From the NCBI GenBank assembly GCA_002305265.1, contig DBQP01000005.1, forward strand, positions 124,001-188,000: a stretch of DNA of 64,000 nt, read 5' to 3'. Positions 16,843 through 26,300 of this stretch are shown here, in pieces; position 1 is the first letter of the stretch, and each line of letters opens with the position of its first letter. The notes beneath the pieces were generated by a model, which searched no databases, had not been told where the DNA came from, and saw only the letters and a list, made by a program, of their open reading frames with translations. The translations under genes and the position numbers were made by a program. Origin of the DNA: Prevotellaceae bacterium UBA1391 (GTDB lineage: Bacteria > Bacteroidota > Bacteroidia > Bacteroidales > Bacteroidaceae).

Positions 16843-18117
16843 TCAGCCGTTGTATGCGCTTTCGCCGTGCTCATAGATATCGAGGCCTTCCTCTTCGATG
16901 CGCGGCATCACGCGAAGTCCGTGAACCTTGTCGAGCACTTTGAAGATGATGAAGCCCATGCCGGCAGCCCAAGCGGCCACAACCAGGCTTGCAAATACCT
17001 GCGCGCTGAGCAGATGGAAGCCGCCACCGTAGAACAGACCGCCGTCTGTGGAGAAGAAACCGGTGAGAATCGTTCCCAGCGTGCCGCAGACACCGTGTAC
17101 GCTGCTGGCGCCGACCGGATCGTCAATATGCAGCTTGCGGTCGAAGAACTCAACGGCATAGAGCATCACGACGCCGCAAATGACACCAATGATCGAAGCA
17201 CCCGTCGGACTCACGACGTCGCATCCGGCTGTCACGCCGACCAATCCGGCAAGAATACCGTTCAACGTGAGGGAGAGCGATGGCTTGCCATACTTCAGCC
17301 AGGACAGCAGGAGGACAGCCAGACCGCCCGTGCAAGCTGCAAGGTTGGTGTTGAGGAACACCAGCGAGATGGCCCTTTGGTCTTCCGTTGTCGCTGCAGC
17401 CAGCTGGCTGCCGGGGTTGAATCCGAACCATCCGAACCAAAGGATGAAGACACCGAGCGCAGCCACCGTCAGGTTGTGTCCGGGAATGGCGCGGCTCTTA
17501 CCGTCCTTGTCATACTTGCCGATGCGGGGACCGAGAATCCAAGCGCCGACGAGGGAAATCCATCCGCCCACCGAGTGAACGACCATCGAGCCCGCAAAGT
17601 CATGGCTGGCGCTGCCGAAAGTCTGCATCATGAAGCTGTCTTCAGCTCCGTTCATCAGCCATCCGCCACCCCAGGTCCAGTGTCCGCTGACCGGATAGAT
17701 GAGCACGGAAATGCAGATGGTGTAGACCAAATACATGGAGAACTTCGTGCGCTCTGCCATCGCGCCGCTCACAATCGTGGCGCTGGTGGCGCAGAAAACG
17801 GTCTGGAAGACCAGGAAACCTTCGATCGGAAGGCCGTTGTCGATCACTTTGGCCATGCTGGCGATGTCGCCGAACGTCGGCATGCCCATCAGGCTGCCCG
17901 CACCGAACATGATGCCGAAGCCGAAGAGCCAGAAGAGAATCGACCCGACCAGGAAGTCCACAAAGTTCTTCATCAGAATGTTGGCGGTGTTCTTCGTACG
18001 CGTGAAGCCCGCTTCGACAAGGGCAAATCCCGGCTGCATGAAAAAGACGAGCATGGCTGCAAGCAGCATCCAGACGGTGTTGATGCCAGTCGTCAGTTGT
18101 GTCATATCTGGAGTCAT
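16843..18117 (-). CDS. amt: ammonium transporter
   Basis: A 424-residue Amt/MEP channel of the inner membrane with about eleven hydrophobic segments. The N-terminus has VWMLLAAMLVFFMQPGFALVEAGFTRTKN, recognisable by the FMQPGFALVEAG and TRTKN pieces. The GPRIGKY and HNLTVAALGVFILWFGWFGFNPGS regions contain the first pore histidine and the classic FGWFGFN motif. DPVGASSVHGVCGTLG carries the second pore histidine. It lies 67 bases downstream of the PII gene, the standard amt-glnK pairing, in which PII plugs the channel when glutamine is high. MTQLTTGIN at 18105 is an alternative start. Confidence 0.97.
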   Translation of the reverse strand: MTPDMTQLTTGINTVWMLLAAMLVFFMQPGFALVEAGFTRTKNTANILMKNFVDFLVGSILFWLFGFGIMFGAGSLMGMPTFGDIASMAKVIDNGLPIEGFLVFQTVFCATSATIVSGAMAERTKFSMYLVYTICISVLIYPVSGHWTWGGGWLMNGAEDSFMMQTFGSASHDFAGSMVVHSVGGWISLVGAWILGPRIGKYDKDGKSRAIPGHNLTVAALGVFILWFGWFGFNPGSQLAAATTEDQRAISLVFLNTNLAACTGGLAVLLLSWLKYGKPSLSLTLNGILAGLVGVTAGCDVVSPTGASIIGVICGVVMLYAVEFFDRKLHIDDPVGASSVHGVCGTLGTILTGFFSTDGGLFYGGGFHLLSAQVFASLVVAAWAAGMGFIIFKVLDKVHGLRVMPRIEEEGLDIYEHGESAYNG

Positions 18118-18184
18118 AGTTGTATTCTTTTAGTGTTTGTTTCATTGGGGATGACCCATTTCTTCCGTCACCCGCCTCTTGTTC

Positions 18185-18541
18185 TCACTTCTCTTGTTCC
18201 GCGATGTAAAGCGCGATGTCGCCGCGCTCCCCCGTACGGATGCGGATGGCGTCTGCAATTGGAATCACGAAGATGCGGCCATCACCGATCTCGCCCGTCT
18301 GCGCCGCCTTCAGGATGGCGGTCACCGTCTTCTCCGCGTTCTGGTCGCGCACGACAATGCTGACGAGCGTGCGCTCGATGCTGCTGGTGTCATACACGAC
18401 ACCGCGGTAGATACGGCCTTCACGGCTCTTGCCGATTCCTCTGACATCGTAATAGGAGAACCACTCGATGTCGGCCTCCAACAAGGCTTCTTTCACATCC
18501 TCAAAGCGAGTCTTGCGAATGATTGCTTCAATTTTCTTCAT
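18185..18541 (-). CDS. glnK: nitrogen regulatory protein P-II
   Basis: A 118-residue PII trimer subunit that senses 2-oxoglutarate and ATP/ADP and controls Amt. The core is MKKIEAIIRKTRFEDVKEAL, the T-loop GKSREGRIYRGVVYD has Tyr45 in the YRG position that is modified in many bacteria, and the signature AAQTGEIGDGRIFVIPI plus IRIRTGERGD follow. Compared with E. coli GlnB the T-loop is one residue shorter before the tyrosine and its second half differs strongly. The start is chosen by the family's N-terminus; a longer frame extends upstream without similarity. It sits between the outer-membrane barrel gene and amt. Confidence 0.96.
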   Translation of the reverse strand: MKKIEAIIRKTRFEDVKEALLEADIEWFSYYDVRGIGKSREGRIYRGVVYDTSSIERTLVSIVVRDQNAEKTVTAILKAAQTGEIGDGRIFVIPIADAIRIRTGERGDIALYIAEQEK

Positions 18542-18650
18542 TTTCTCATCTGATTTTGATAAACTTCTATTTCCTCGGCGCCCCACGAGCGATGTCAGGA
18601 CGCCTGTGTCGGCCGTGCGGCCGCTGCGGCCCAGATGGCCCAGCCTTCTC

Positions 18651-19358
18651 TCAGAATCGCAGTCCGGCCACCATCCACGCACCTTCCGTGCTCGGATTCC
18701 AAATCAGCTGGCCGAAGAGCGGCAACGCGAACGACGGCGTGATCTGGATGGACTTCTGCACTTTCACCGACACGTTCGTCACAGCAAATCCGTCGGCCTG
18801 CGCGTAAAAGGAGGTGGCATACGGCACAGCACCCACCGTGGCTTCCCAGTCGAGACCGCCCAGCTGGAAGGGCGCCGTCAGCTGAACGTAGGAAGAATAG
18901 GCACGGTCGCCATCGCTGTTCACACCGTCCGCTCCACCGATGTTCGTATACCAGTCGGCGCGCACCGGACCAAAGTCGTATCCCACAGTCGCTTCCCACA
19001 CGTGCGCCGTCTCATGCGCAGCGTAATGGAAATAGCGTGGCGTGACACCTTCCGTGTCGAACCAATAATCCGTCAGACCGATGGAGAGCTTGCCGATCTG
19101 ATAACCTATTGAGAGATCAAACTCCTTCGCGTCGGCCGTGGTCACAACGGGAACACTACCCCACGCACCCAGCGTCAGGCCTTTCCATCCAAGCGAGATT
19201 CCCGGCTGCACAGCCGCATCGCCCAACTTCTGGCCACGCCAGACATAACCGCTGACAACATCGGCTCCCACCGAAACCTCTACCTGGGCGCTTGCCGCCA
19301 CGGGGATGAGTGCCGCCATCAGCGCACCTGAAAACCCATGCATCATAACTTTCTTCAT
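18651..19358 (-). CDS. outer-membrane beta-barrel protein linked to ammonium uptake
   Basis: The 235-residue protein has a signal peptide (MKKVMMHGFSGALMAALIPVAASA) and then alternating strands such as VSVGADVVSGYVWRGQKLG, LSIGYQIGKLSIGLTDYWF and WEATVGYDFG, ending in VAGLRF with the terminal Phe typical of outer-membrane barrels. It resembles the TorF/gcw_chp family of small barrels often found beside glnK and amt. Its place as first gene of the glnK-amt run suggests a channel that lets ammonium or another nitrogen compound cross the outer membrane; that role is inference. Confidence 0.85.
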   Translation of the reverse strand: MKKVMMHGFSGALMAALIPVAASAQVEVSVGADVVSGYVWRGQKLGDAAVQPGISLGWKGLTLGAWGSVPVVTTADAKEFDLSIGYQIGKLSIGLTDYWFDTEGVTPRYFHYAAHETAHVWEATVGYDFGPVRADWYTNIGGADGVNSDGDRAYSSYVQLTAPFQLGGLDWEATVGAVPYATSFYAQADGFAVTNVSVKVQKSIQITPSFALPLFGQLIWNPSTEGAWMVAGLRF

Positions 19359-19476
19359 ACCTTTCGCAGTGTTTTAAAAAATGAATGAATAACTTTCGTA
19401 TCTGCTCAGCTTGATTTTACCTTATCACATTGCAAACCAAATTCGGTTTTATATAGCATTTTGATTTTCTTTGATG

Positions 19477-19484
19477 CAAAGTTA
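19477..19484 (-). promoter_or_regulatory. promoter -7 element of the barrel-glnK-amt operon
   Basis: TAACTTTG on the minus strand, about 120 bases before the barrel start codon in a strongly AT-rich region. The gap 19485-19734 upstream contains no gene that I can see. Confidence 0.65.
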
Positions 19485-19734
19485 TGACATTTTCACGCAT
19501 CATCCACTATAAACCCAACGTTTCATTCATACTTTTTATTGGTGTGCTACATTTTATCACGGCGAACACTCAGTAAACTATCATATTGAAAACTAAAACA
19601 AAATTTTCGCTTACAATTTGAAACATCCACAGAAAATAAACATTCCATCTGGCTTGTCAAACCGTAGAAACCCCGTCCTTCATCCTCCCACCCCACGCTC
19701 AGACGAATGCCACGCGTGCCAGCGAAGAAGACAG

Positions 19735-19859
19735 GGAGGCCTTCGCGACACCACCGGAAAGCCTTTGCAGCACCCCACGAAGGCCTTTGCATAGAAAAAC
19801 GAACGCAGTCGAAAACAAAAACGAACGCAGTCGAAAACAAAAACGTACGCAGTCGTTTT
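19735..19859. repeat. 22-bp periodic intergenic array 5 (three B, three A)
   Basis: B units begin at 19735 (GGAGGCCTTCG), 19757 (GAAAGCCTTTG) and 19779 (GAAGGCCTTTG); A units begin at 19801, 19823 and 19845 (GTACGCAGTCG). All six are exactly 22 bp apart. The last A unit is followed by TTTT instead of AAAA. It lies between the barrel operon promoter and the asnB terminator. Confidence 0.92.
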
Positions 19860-19952
19860 CATCCCTCTTCATTCCCCTCCCAGCCAACAGACGAGGCAGG
19901 CCGCATGCTGCCGCGCACCCGCCGCAAGACAATGGCAAGACAAAGCACAATA

Positions 19953-19999
19953 GAAAAGACCCTGCACGTGCCGTCCTCCGGCCCGCGCAGGGTCTTTTC
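19953..19999 (-). terminator. intrinsic terminator of asnB
   Basis: Perfect 13-base arms (19953-19965 and 19987-19999) that include the A-run and T-run, with a 21-base loop, 35 bases past the asnB stop codon. Confidence 0.75.
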
Positions 20000-20033
20000 C
20001 CTGTCGTCAGACAACAAATCGTTTGCTGTCCCG

Positions 20034-21701
20034 TCATTGGTATGCTTCCTCGTGCACGCCACGCACGGCGCGACCGCTCGGGTCGTTGAGGTGCTTGAAC
20101 GATTCGTCCCAGGCAAGGGCCTCCGCCGTGGAGCACGCCACCGAAGGCACGCTCGGCACACAGCGGGCCGCGCTGTCGCTGGGGAAATGCTCGGCAAAGA
20201 TGGAGCGGTAGTAGTATTCCTCCTTGTTCTGCGGCGTATGGATGGGGAACCGCTCCGCGGCATGCGCCATCTGCTCGTCGGTCACAGCCGCCGCCGTCAT
20301 TTCCTTGAGCGTGTCAATCCAGCTGTAGCCCACGCCGTCGCTGAACTGCTCCTTCTGCCGCCAGGCCACGCTCTCGGGCAACATCGAGGCAAACGCCTCG
20401 CGCACGATCCGCTTCTCGATGGTCTTGCCCGGACACATCTTGGCCTCCGGATTCTGCCGCATGGCCACATCGAGGAAATCCTTGTCGAGGAACGGCACGC
20501 GTCCCTCCACGCCCCAGGCCGAGAGACTCTTGTTGGCGCGCAGGCAGTCGTAGAGGTGCAGCTTGCCCAGCTTGCGCACCGTCTCCTCATGAAACTCCTG
20601 GGCCGAAGGCGCCTTGTGGAAGTAGAGGTAGCCGCCGAACACCTCGTCGGCCCCTTCTCCGCTCAGCACCATCTTGATGCCCATGCTCTTGATGACTCTG
20701 GCCAGCAGATACATCGGTGTAGAGGCGCGCACCGTGGTTACATCGTAGGTCTCGATGAAATAGATGACGTCGCGGATGGCGTCGAGCCCCTCCTGCACCG
20801 TATAGTGAATCTCGTGATGCACCGTCCCGATGAAGTCGGCCACCTCGCGCGCCTTGGCCAGGTCGGGCGAACCGTCGAGGCCCACGGCGAAGGAGTGGAG
20901 CTGCGGCCACCATGCATCCTGCACGTCCTCAGTCTCCACCCGCTTGGCGGCATACTTCTTGGCGATGGCTGAAATCACGCTCGAGTCGAGTCCTCCGGAG
21001 AGCAGCACGCCGTAAGGCACGTCGCTCATGAGCTGTCCCTTCACGGCCGTCTCGAGGGCGTCGTGCACGGCTTCCACGCTGGCGTCGTTGCGCTCGACCG
21101 ACGCATACGACATCCAGTCGCGCTCGTACCAGCGCACCATCTTTCCCTCCCGACTGCTGTAATAATGCCCCGGCAGGAATGGCTCATACGTCTCGCAAAA
21201 GCCCTCCAGCGCCTTCAGTTCCGATGCGACATACAGCTTGCCGTCCGCATCGTAGCCGATGTAGAGCGGAATGACGCCGATGGGATCACGGGCAATCAGA
21301 AACTCGTCCTTCTCCTCGTCGTAGAGGGCGAAGGCGAAAATGCCGTTGAGTTCCTCCAGGAATTGTATGCCCCGGTCGCGGTAGAGGGCGAGAATCACCT
21401 CGCAGTCGCTGCCCGTCTGGAATTGGTAGCGCCCGGCATATCTGACGCGGATGTCCCGATGGTTGTATATCTCGCCGTTCACCGCAAGAATCTGCTTGCG
21501 GTCGGGCGAATAGAGCGGCTGCCCGCCACTTTTCGGATCGACGATGGACAGACGCTCATGAGCCAGAATGGCACTCCCGCCCACGTAGATTCCGCTCCAG
21601 TCCGGACCACGGTGGCGTATTTTCTGCGACATGCGCAATGCCTTCTGACGCAGTTGCGGTGTCTGCTCCTTGATGTTGAATATTCCTACAATGCCGCACA
21701 T
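20034..21701 (-). CDS. asnB: asparagine synthase (glutamine-hydrolysing)
   Basis: A 555-residue class-B asparagine synthetase that converts aspartate, glutamine and ATP to asparagine. The mature N-terminus MCGIVGIFNI exposes Cys2, the glutaminase nucleophile; RHRGPDWSG, AHERLSIVDP and VNGEIYNH complete the Ntn domain (residues 1-200). The synthetase domain has the PP-loop LLSGGLDSSVISAIA and VLSGEGADEVFGGYLYFH. The start is fixed by Cys2; a frame extending upstream is antisense to gltD-side sequence and is rejected. It is 74 bases downstream of gltD on the same strand. Residues after about 535 form a short variable tail. Confidence 0.97.
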   Translation of the reverse strand: MCGIVGIFNIKEQTPQLRQKALRMSQKIRHRGPDWSGIYVGGSAILAHERLSIVDPKSGGQPLYSPDRKQILAVNGEIYNHRDIRVRYAGRYQFQTGSDCEVILALYRDRGIQFLEELNGIFAFALYDEEKDEFLIARDPIGVIPLYIGYDADGKLYVASELKALEGFCETYEPFLPGHYYSSREGKMVRWYERDWMSYASVERNDASVEAVHDALETAVKGQLMSDVPYGVLLSGGLDSSVISAIAKKYAAKRVETEDVQDAWWPQLHSFAVGLDGSPDLAKAREVADFIGTVHHEIHYTVQEGLDAIRDVIYFIETYDVTTVRASTPMYLLARVIKSMGIKMVLSGEGADEVFGGYLYFHKAPSAQEFHEETVRKLGKLHLYDCLRANKSLSAWGVEGRVPFLDKDFLDVAMRQNPEAKMCPGKTIEKRIVREAFASMLPESVAWRQKEQFSDGVGYSWIDTLKEMTAAAVTDEQMAHAAERFPIHTPQNKEEYYYRSIFAEHFPSDSAARCVPSVPSVACSTAEALAWDESFKHLNDPSGRAVRGVHEEAYQ

Positions 21702-21775
21702 AGACTTCTGATGTTTTGAATGAGAGAAAAGGGGGATGGCGTCGGGGCGCAAGCGGCCCGCAGCCCTTCCGGTGC

Positions 21776-23122
21776 TCAGTTGCGCACGGAGAGAAAGGCG
21801 TCGACCTTCTTGGCGGTCTCGCGCGCCGAGGCGATGGCCCGCACGACGAGTGTCGCGCCCAAGGTGGCGTCGCCGCAGACGAAGACGTTGGCCGGAAATG
21901 TGGGTTGCTCGGGGCGCAGGAAACCCATGGCGAGGAGCACGAGGTCGGCCTTGAGCACCTCCTTCTTGCCCGTAGGCTGCATGATGGAGCGTCCGCCGTC
22001 GGGGTTGGGAATCCATTCCACTTCCTCCACTTCCACGCCCGTCACGTGGCCGTCCTTTCCGATGAACTTGGTGGAGCTCAGCGACCAGCGGCGCTCGCAT
22101 CCCTCCTCATGGCTGCTCGTGGTCTTGAGCACGATGGGCCACTGCGGCCAGGGCGTGCTGGGGTTGTGGCCCACGGGCGGCTTGGGAAGGATCTCGATTT
22201 GCGTGACCGACTTCGCGCCCTGACGGTTGCTCGTTCCGATGCAGTCGCTGCCGGTATCGCCACCGCCGATGACGAGCACGTGCTTGCCCTTGGCGGTGAC
22301 GCGCTCCGACGCGGAAAAAGTCGCACCGTCGAGCACGCGGTTCTGCTGGCTGAGCATGTCGAGGGCGAGATGGATGCCTTTCAGGTCGCGGCCGGGAATG
22401 TTGAGGTCGCGGGCATCGGGCGTTCCCGTTGCAACGACGTAGGCGTCGAAGCCTTCGGGCAGAGCCTTCACATCGATGGGCGTGCTCATGCGGAACTCCA
22501 CACCTTCCTGCTTCATCACGTCGAGGCGACGGTCGATGATGCTCTTGTTGAGCTTGAAGTTCGGGATGCCGTAGCGCAGCAGGCCGCCCGCAGCCTCATT
22601 CTGGTCAAACACCGTCACCGCGTAGCCCATGTGGTTCAGCTGGTTGGCGGCAGAGAGTCCGGCGGGTCCCGACCCTACGATGGCCACGCGCTTACCGTTG
22701 CGCTTCGGCTCGACGGGACGTATGTAGCCCTCGCGGAAGGCAGCCTCGGCAATGGCTACCTCGTTTTCGCGAATCGTCGTCGGTGCATCGGCCGAGAGTT
22801 GCAGAACGCATGCCTTCTCGCAGGATGCGGGGCAGATGCGCCCCGTAAACTCCGGGAAGTCGTTCGTCTCGCTCAGAATGTTGTAGGCCTCACGCCATTT
22901 TCCTTCTGCCAGAGCCGCCTGGAACTCGGGCTGCTTGTTGCCGATCGGGCAGGCCCAATGGCAGAAAGGGACGCCGCAGTCCATGCAGCGCGAAGCCTGC
23001 AACTTGCGGTCGTGCGTGTTGAGCGTCTGCTCCACCTCGCCAAAGTCAGCGATGCGGTCGTGTACGGGACGATAGCCCGCCTCCTGGCGGGGTATTTTGA
23101 TGAATGCTCTTGGATCTTTCAT
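21776..23122 (-). CDS. gltD: glutamate synthase small subunit
   Basis: A 448-residue GltD, the NAD(P)H-oxidising partner of GltB; it feeds electrons through FAD and two 4Fe-4S clusters. The N-terminal cysteine-rich domain reads CMDCGVPFCHWACPIGN and CPASCEKAC. The first dinucleotide fold is VAIVGSGPAGLSAANQL (FAD) and the second VLVIGGGDTGSDCIG (NAD(P)H). The C-terminal VFVCGDATLGATLVVRAIA binds FAD. The start MKDPRAFIKIPR is the family N-terminus. It lies 204 bases downstream of gltB, with repeat array 6 in the gap. Confidence 0.97.
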   Translation of the reverse strand: MKDPRAFIKIPRQEAGYRPVHDRIADFGEVEQTLNTHDRKLQASRCMDCGVPFCHWACPIGNKQPEFQAALAEGKWREAYNILSETNDFPEFTGRICPASCEKACVLQLSADAPTTIRENEVAIAEAAFREGYIRPVEPKRNGKRVAIVGSGPAGLSAANQLNHMGYAVTVFDQNEAAGGLLRYGIPNFKLNKSIIDRRLDVMKQEGVEFRMSTPIDVKALPEGFDAYVVATGTPDARDLNIPGRDLKGIHLALDMLSQQNRVLDGATFSASERVTAKGKHVLVIGGGDTGSDCIGTSNRQGAKSVTQIEILPKPPVGHNPSTPWPQWPIVLKTTSSHEEGCERRWSLSSTKFIGKDGHVTGVEVEEVEWIPNPDGGRSIMQPTGKKEVLKADLVLLAMGFLRPEQPTFPANVFVCGDATLGATLVVRAIASARETAKKVDAFLSVRN

Positions 23123-23201
23123 ACTGTGTTTCTTGAGATTGTGCTGTCGACCGTGCTCCTGAGAGGGCCGTTCCCCGCGCTTGCTGCCTGCCAGGCGGAG
23201 A

Positions 23202-23266
23202 AAAACGAACGCAGTCGTGTTTTGAAATGAACGCACTCGTTTTTGGAAACGAACGCACTCGTTTTC
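23202..23266. repeat. 22-bp periodic intergenic array 6 (three A units)
   Basis: A units begin at 23207 (GAACGCAGTCG), 23229 and 23251 (both GAACGCACTCG), exactly 22 bp apart. The flanks switch between A-runs and T-runs so that hairpins are possible. It fills much of the gltB-gltD gap, so if the two genes are co-transcribed the array is in the mRNA. Confidence 0.88.
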
Positions 23267-23326
23267 GGGCGGAGACTGTCGGAAAGGGGGCGGTGGGTGA
23301 ATCGGTTCTAACGCCTCGATGCAGAC

Positions 23327-26300
23327 TCAATAGTCGCGCTGCACCTCGGCAATCTTCTGCTGCAGTTTTCTGATTTGTTCTTCTTGCAGCACGCGCTTGT
23401 ATTCGATGGGGACGACCTGGATGAAATCGTCGATGTAGCGGTTCCAGTCGTCAAGCATCATGCGCGCCAGCTGCGACCCCGTGTAGAGATAATGCTGACG
23501 GATGAGTTCATGAAGCTCCTTGCGCGACGTGCTGTCTTCCACGAGCGAGAGCTCTACCATCTCCATGTTGCAGAAGAAGTCGAAGTTGTGGTTCTTGTCC
23601 CACACGTAGGCCACGCCACCGCTCATGCCTGCGGCAAAGTTGCGGCCCGTCTGTCCGAGCACCACGACGCGTCCTCCGGTCATGTACTCGCAGCAGTGGT
23701 CGCCCACGCCTTCCACGACGGCGATGGCGCCGGAGTTGCGCACGGCGAAACGCTCGCCCACACGGCCGTTGATGTAGACCTCGCCCGAGGTTGCACCATA
23801 GAGCAAGGTGTTGCCGGCAATCGTATTGTGCTCGGCGGCAAAGTTCGACCGCACGGGAGGGAGCACGGCGATGCGGCCTCCGCTCAGGCCCTTGCCCAGA
23901 TAGTCATTGGCCTCGCCCTCGAGCTTGAAGCTCACGCCGGCGGGAAGGAAGGCGCCGAAACTCTGTCCGGCCGAGCCCTTGAACTTGATGTTGATGGTCT
24001 GGTCGGGAAGGCCCTGCTGACCGTATTTCTGCGCCACAGCGCCAGCGAGCATGGCTCCCACGCTGCGGTCGGTGTTGGCGATGGCATACTCGAGGCTCAC
24101 TTCCTTGCCCTGCTCCAGGGCCTGCTTGGCCGCGGAGAGAATATCGGCGTCCTTGGCGGGCTGGACCGCATGCGGCGCGCCCGGCACGTAGTGGGCGGGC
24201 GAGTCGGAGTCGACCCTGTGGAGCAGGCGGCGGAAGTCGAGCAGCGGCGCCTCATCGGGCGACGTCTCGATCAGATCGGTGCGGCCGATGATGTCCTCCA
24301 GACGGCGGAATCCGAGTTCGGCCAGATACTCGCGCACCTCCTCAGCCAGGAACGTAAAGAAATTCACGACGTATTGATAATGTCCGCGGAAGCGGTCGCG
24401 CAGTTTCTCATCCTGCGTGGCCACCCCCACCGGGCAGGCGTTGGTGTGGCATTTGCGCATCATCACACAGCCGAGGACAATCAGCACCGACGTGCCAAAG
24501 GCGAACTCGTCGGCACCCAGCAGCGCCATATTGATGATGTCGCGGCCCGTCTTCAACTGGCCGTCGGTCTGCAGGCGAACGCCTCCGCGCAGCCCATTCA
24601 TGACGAGCGTCTGCTGCGTCTCGCTCATGCCGATTTCGGGCGAAATGCCCGCATAGCGCATCGAGCTTGCCGGCGACGCACCCGTACCACCCTCAGCACC
24701 GCTGATGATGATGATGTCGGCCTTGGCCTTGGCCACACCGGCCGCAATCGTACCCACGCCACTCTCCGCCACGAGCTTGACGCTGATGGCCGCATGCGGG
24801 TTCACGTTCTTCAAGTCGAAGATCAACTGGGCCAGGTCCTCGATGGAGTAGATGTCGTGATGCGGAGGCGGCGAGATGAGCGAAATGCCGGGTATGCTGT
24901 GACGCGTGCGGGCAATGATGTCGTTCACCTTGTAGCCGGGCAGCTGTCCGCCCTCTCCGGGCTTCGCTCCCTGCGCCACCTTGATTTGTATTTCCTCTGC
25001 ATTGACGAGGTATTCGGCGGTCACACCAAACCGACCGCTGGCAATTTGCTTGGTCTTGCTGCACAGCGAGATGCCGTCGAACGTGCCCTTGATGCGTGCT
25101 GAATCCTCGCCGCCCTCGCCTGTGTTGCTGCGCGCGCCCAGCTTGTTCATGGCCAGCGCCAGCGCCTCGTGGGCCTCCTTGCTGATGGCTCCGAACGACA
25201 TGGCGCCCGTCACAAAACGGCGCACGATGTTCTCCACCGGCTCCACTTCGTCGACCGGGATCGGACGACGCTTCCAGTGGAAGAAGTCGCGCAGGAAAAT
25301 CGGGTCGGACTTGGCGTCGACCATCTGCGTGAACTCCTTGAACTTCTTGTAGCTTCCCAGTTTAGTAGCCAGCTGCAAAGTGGCGATGGTCTCCGGATTC
25401 CAGGCGTGCTTCTCGCCGTCCTTACGGAAAGAGAACTGACCGATGTGGGGCAGCAGCTCCGGCACGACGAGCGGACCGAAGCCCTCGTCGTGGCGACGGA
25501 TGGCGTCGCGGGCCACTTCCTCCAGACGGATGCCGCCTATCGTGCTTGTGGCCGTACCGAAGTAAGTTTGGAGCAACTCCGCGCTCACACCGATCGCCTC
25601 GAAGATTTTCGCACCACGATAGGAGCGGATGGTACTGATTCCCATCTTGCTCATGATCTTGAACAGGCCCTTGCAGAGGGCTTTGATGTAGTTTTTCTCC
25701 GCTGTCTCGTAGTTGAGCTGAATCTCACCGCGCTTCACGAGGTCGTCGAGCACGGCAAATGCAATGTACGGATTGATGGCACTCGCACCATAGCCCAGCA
25801 GCAACGCCGCATGCATCACCTCGCGAATCTCACCGCTCTCGACGATGAGCGCGGTCTGCACGCGCTTCTGCACGGAAATCAGGTGGTGGTGGACGGCGCT
25901 GACGGCCAGCAACGAGGGAATGGCGGCATGCGTGGAGTCGACGTCGCGGTCGGAGAGAATGATGTAGTTCACGCCCTCACCAACGCTCTGCTCCGCCCTT
26001 GCACAAAGTTCGGCAAGGGCCTGCTGAAGTCCTGCCTTGCCCTTTTCCACCTCGAACAACATGGGCAGCTTCACCGTATGAAAGCCCTTATAGCGGATGT
26101 TGCACAGCAGGTCCAGCTGCGTGTTCTTCAACACCGGATGCGGTAGACGCACCATCTTGCAGTGGCTTTCGCTCGGTGTGAGGATGTTCATGCCGACTGC
26201 GCCGATATATTCCGTCAGGCTCATCACCAGTTCCTCGCGGATGGGATCGATGGCCGGATTGGTGACCTGAGCGAACTGCTGCCGAAAGAAGTTGAAGAGC

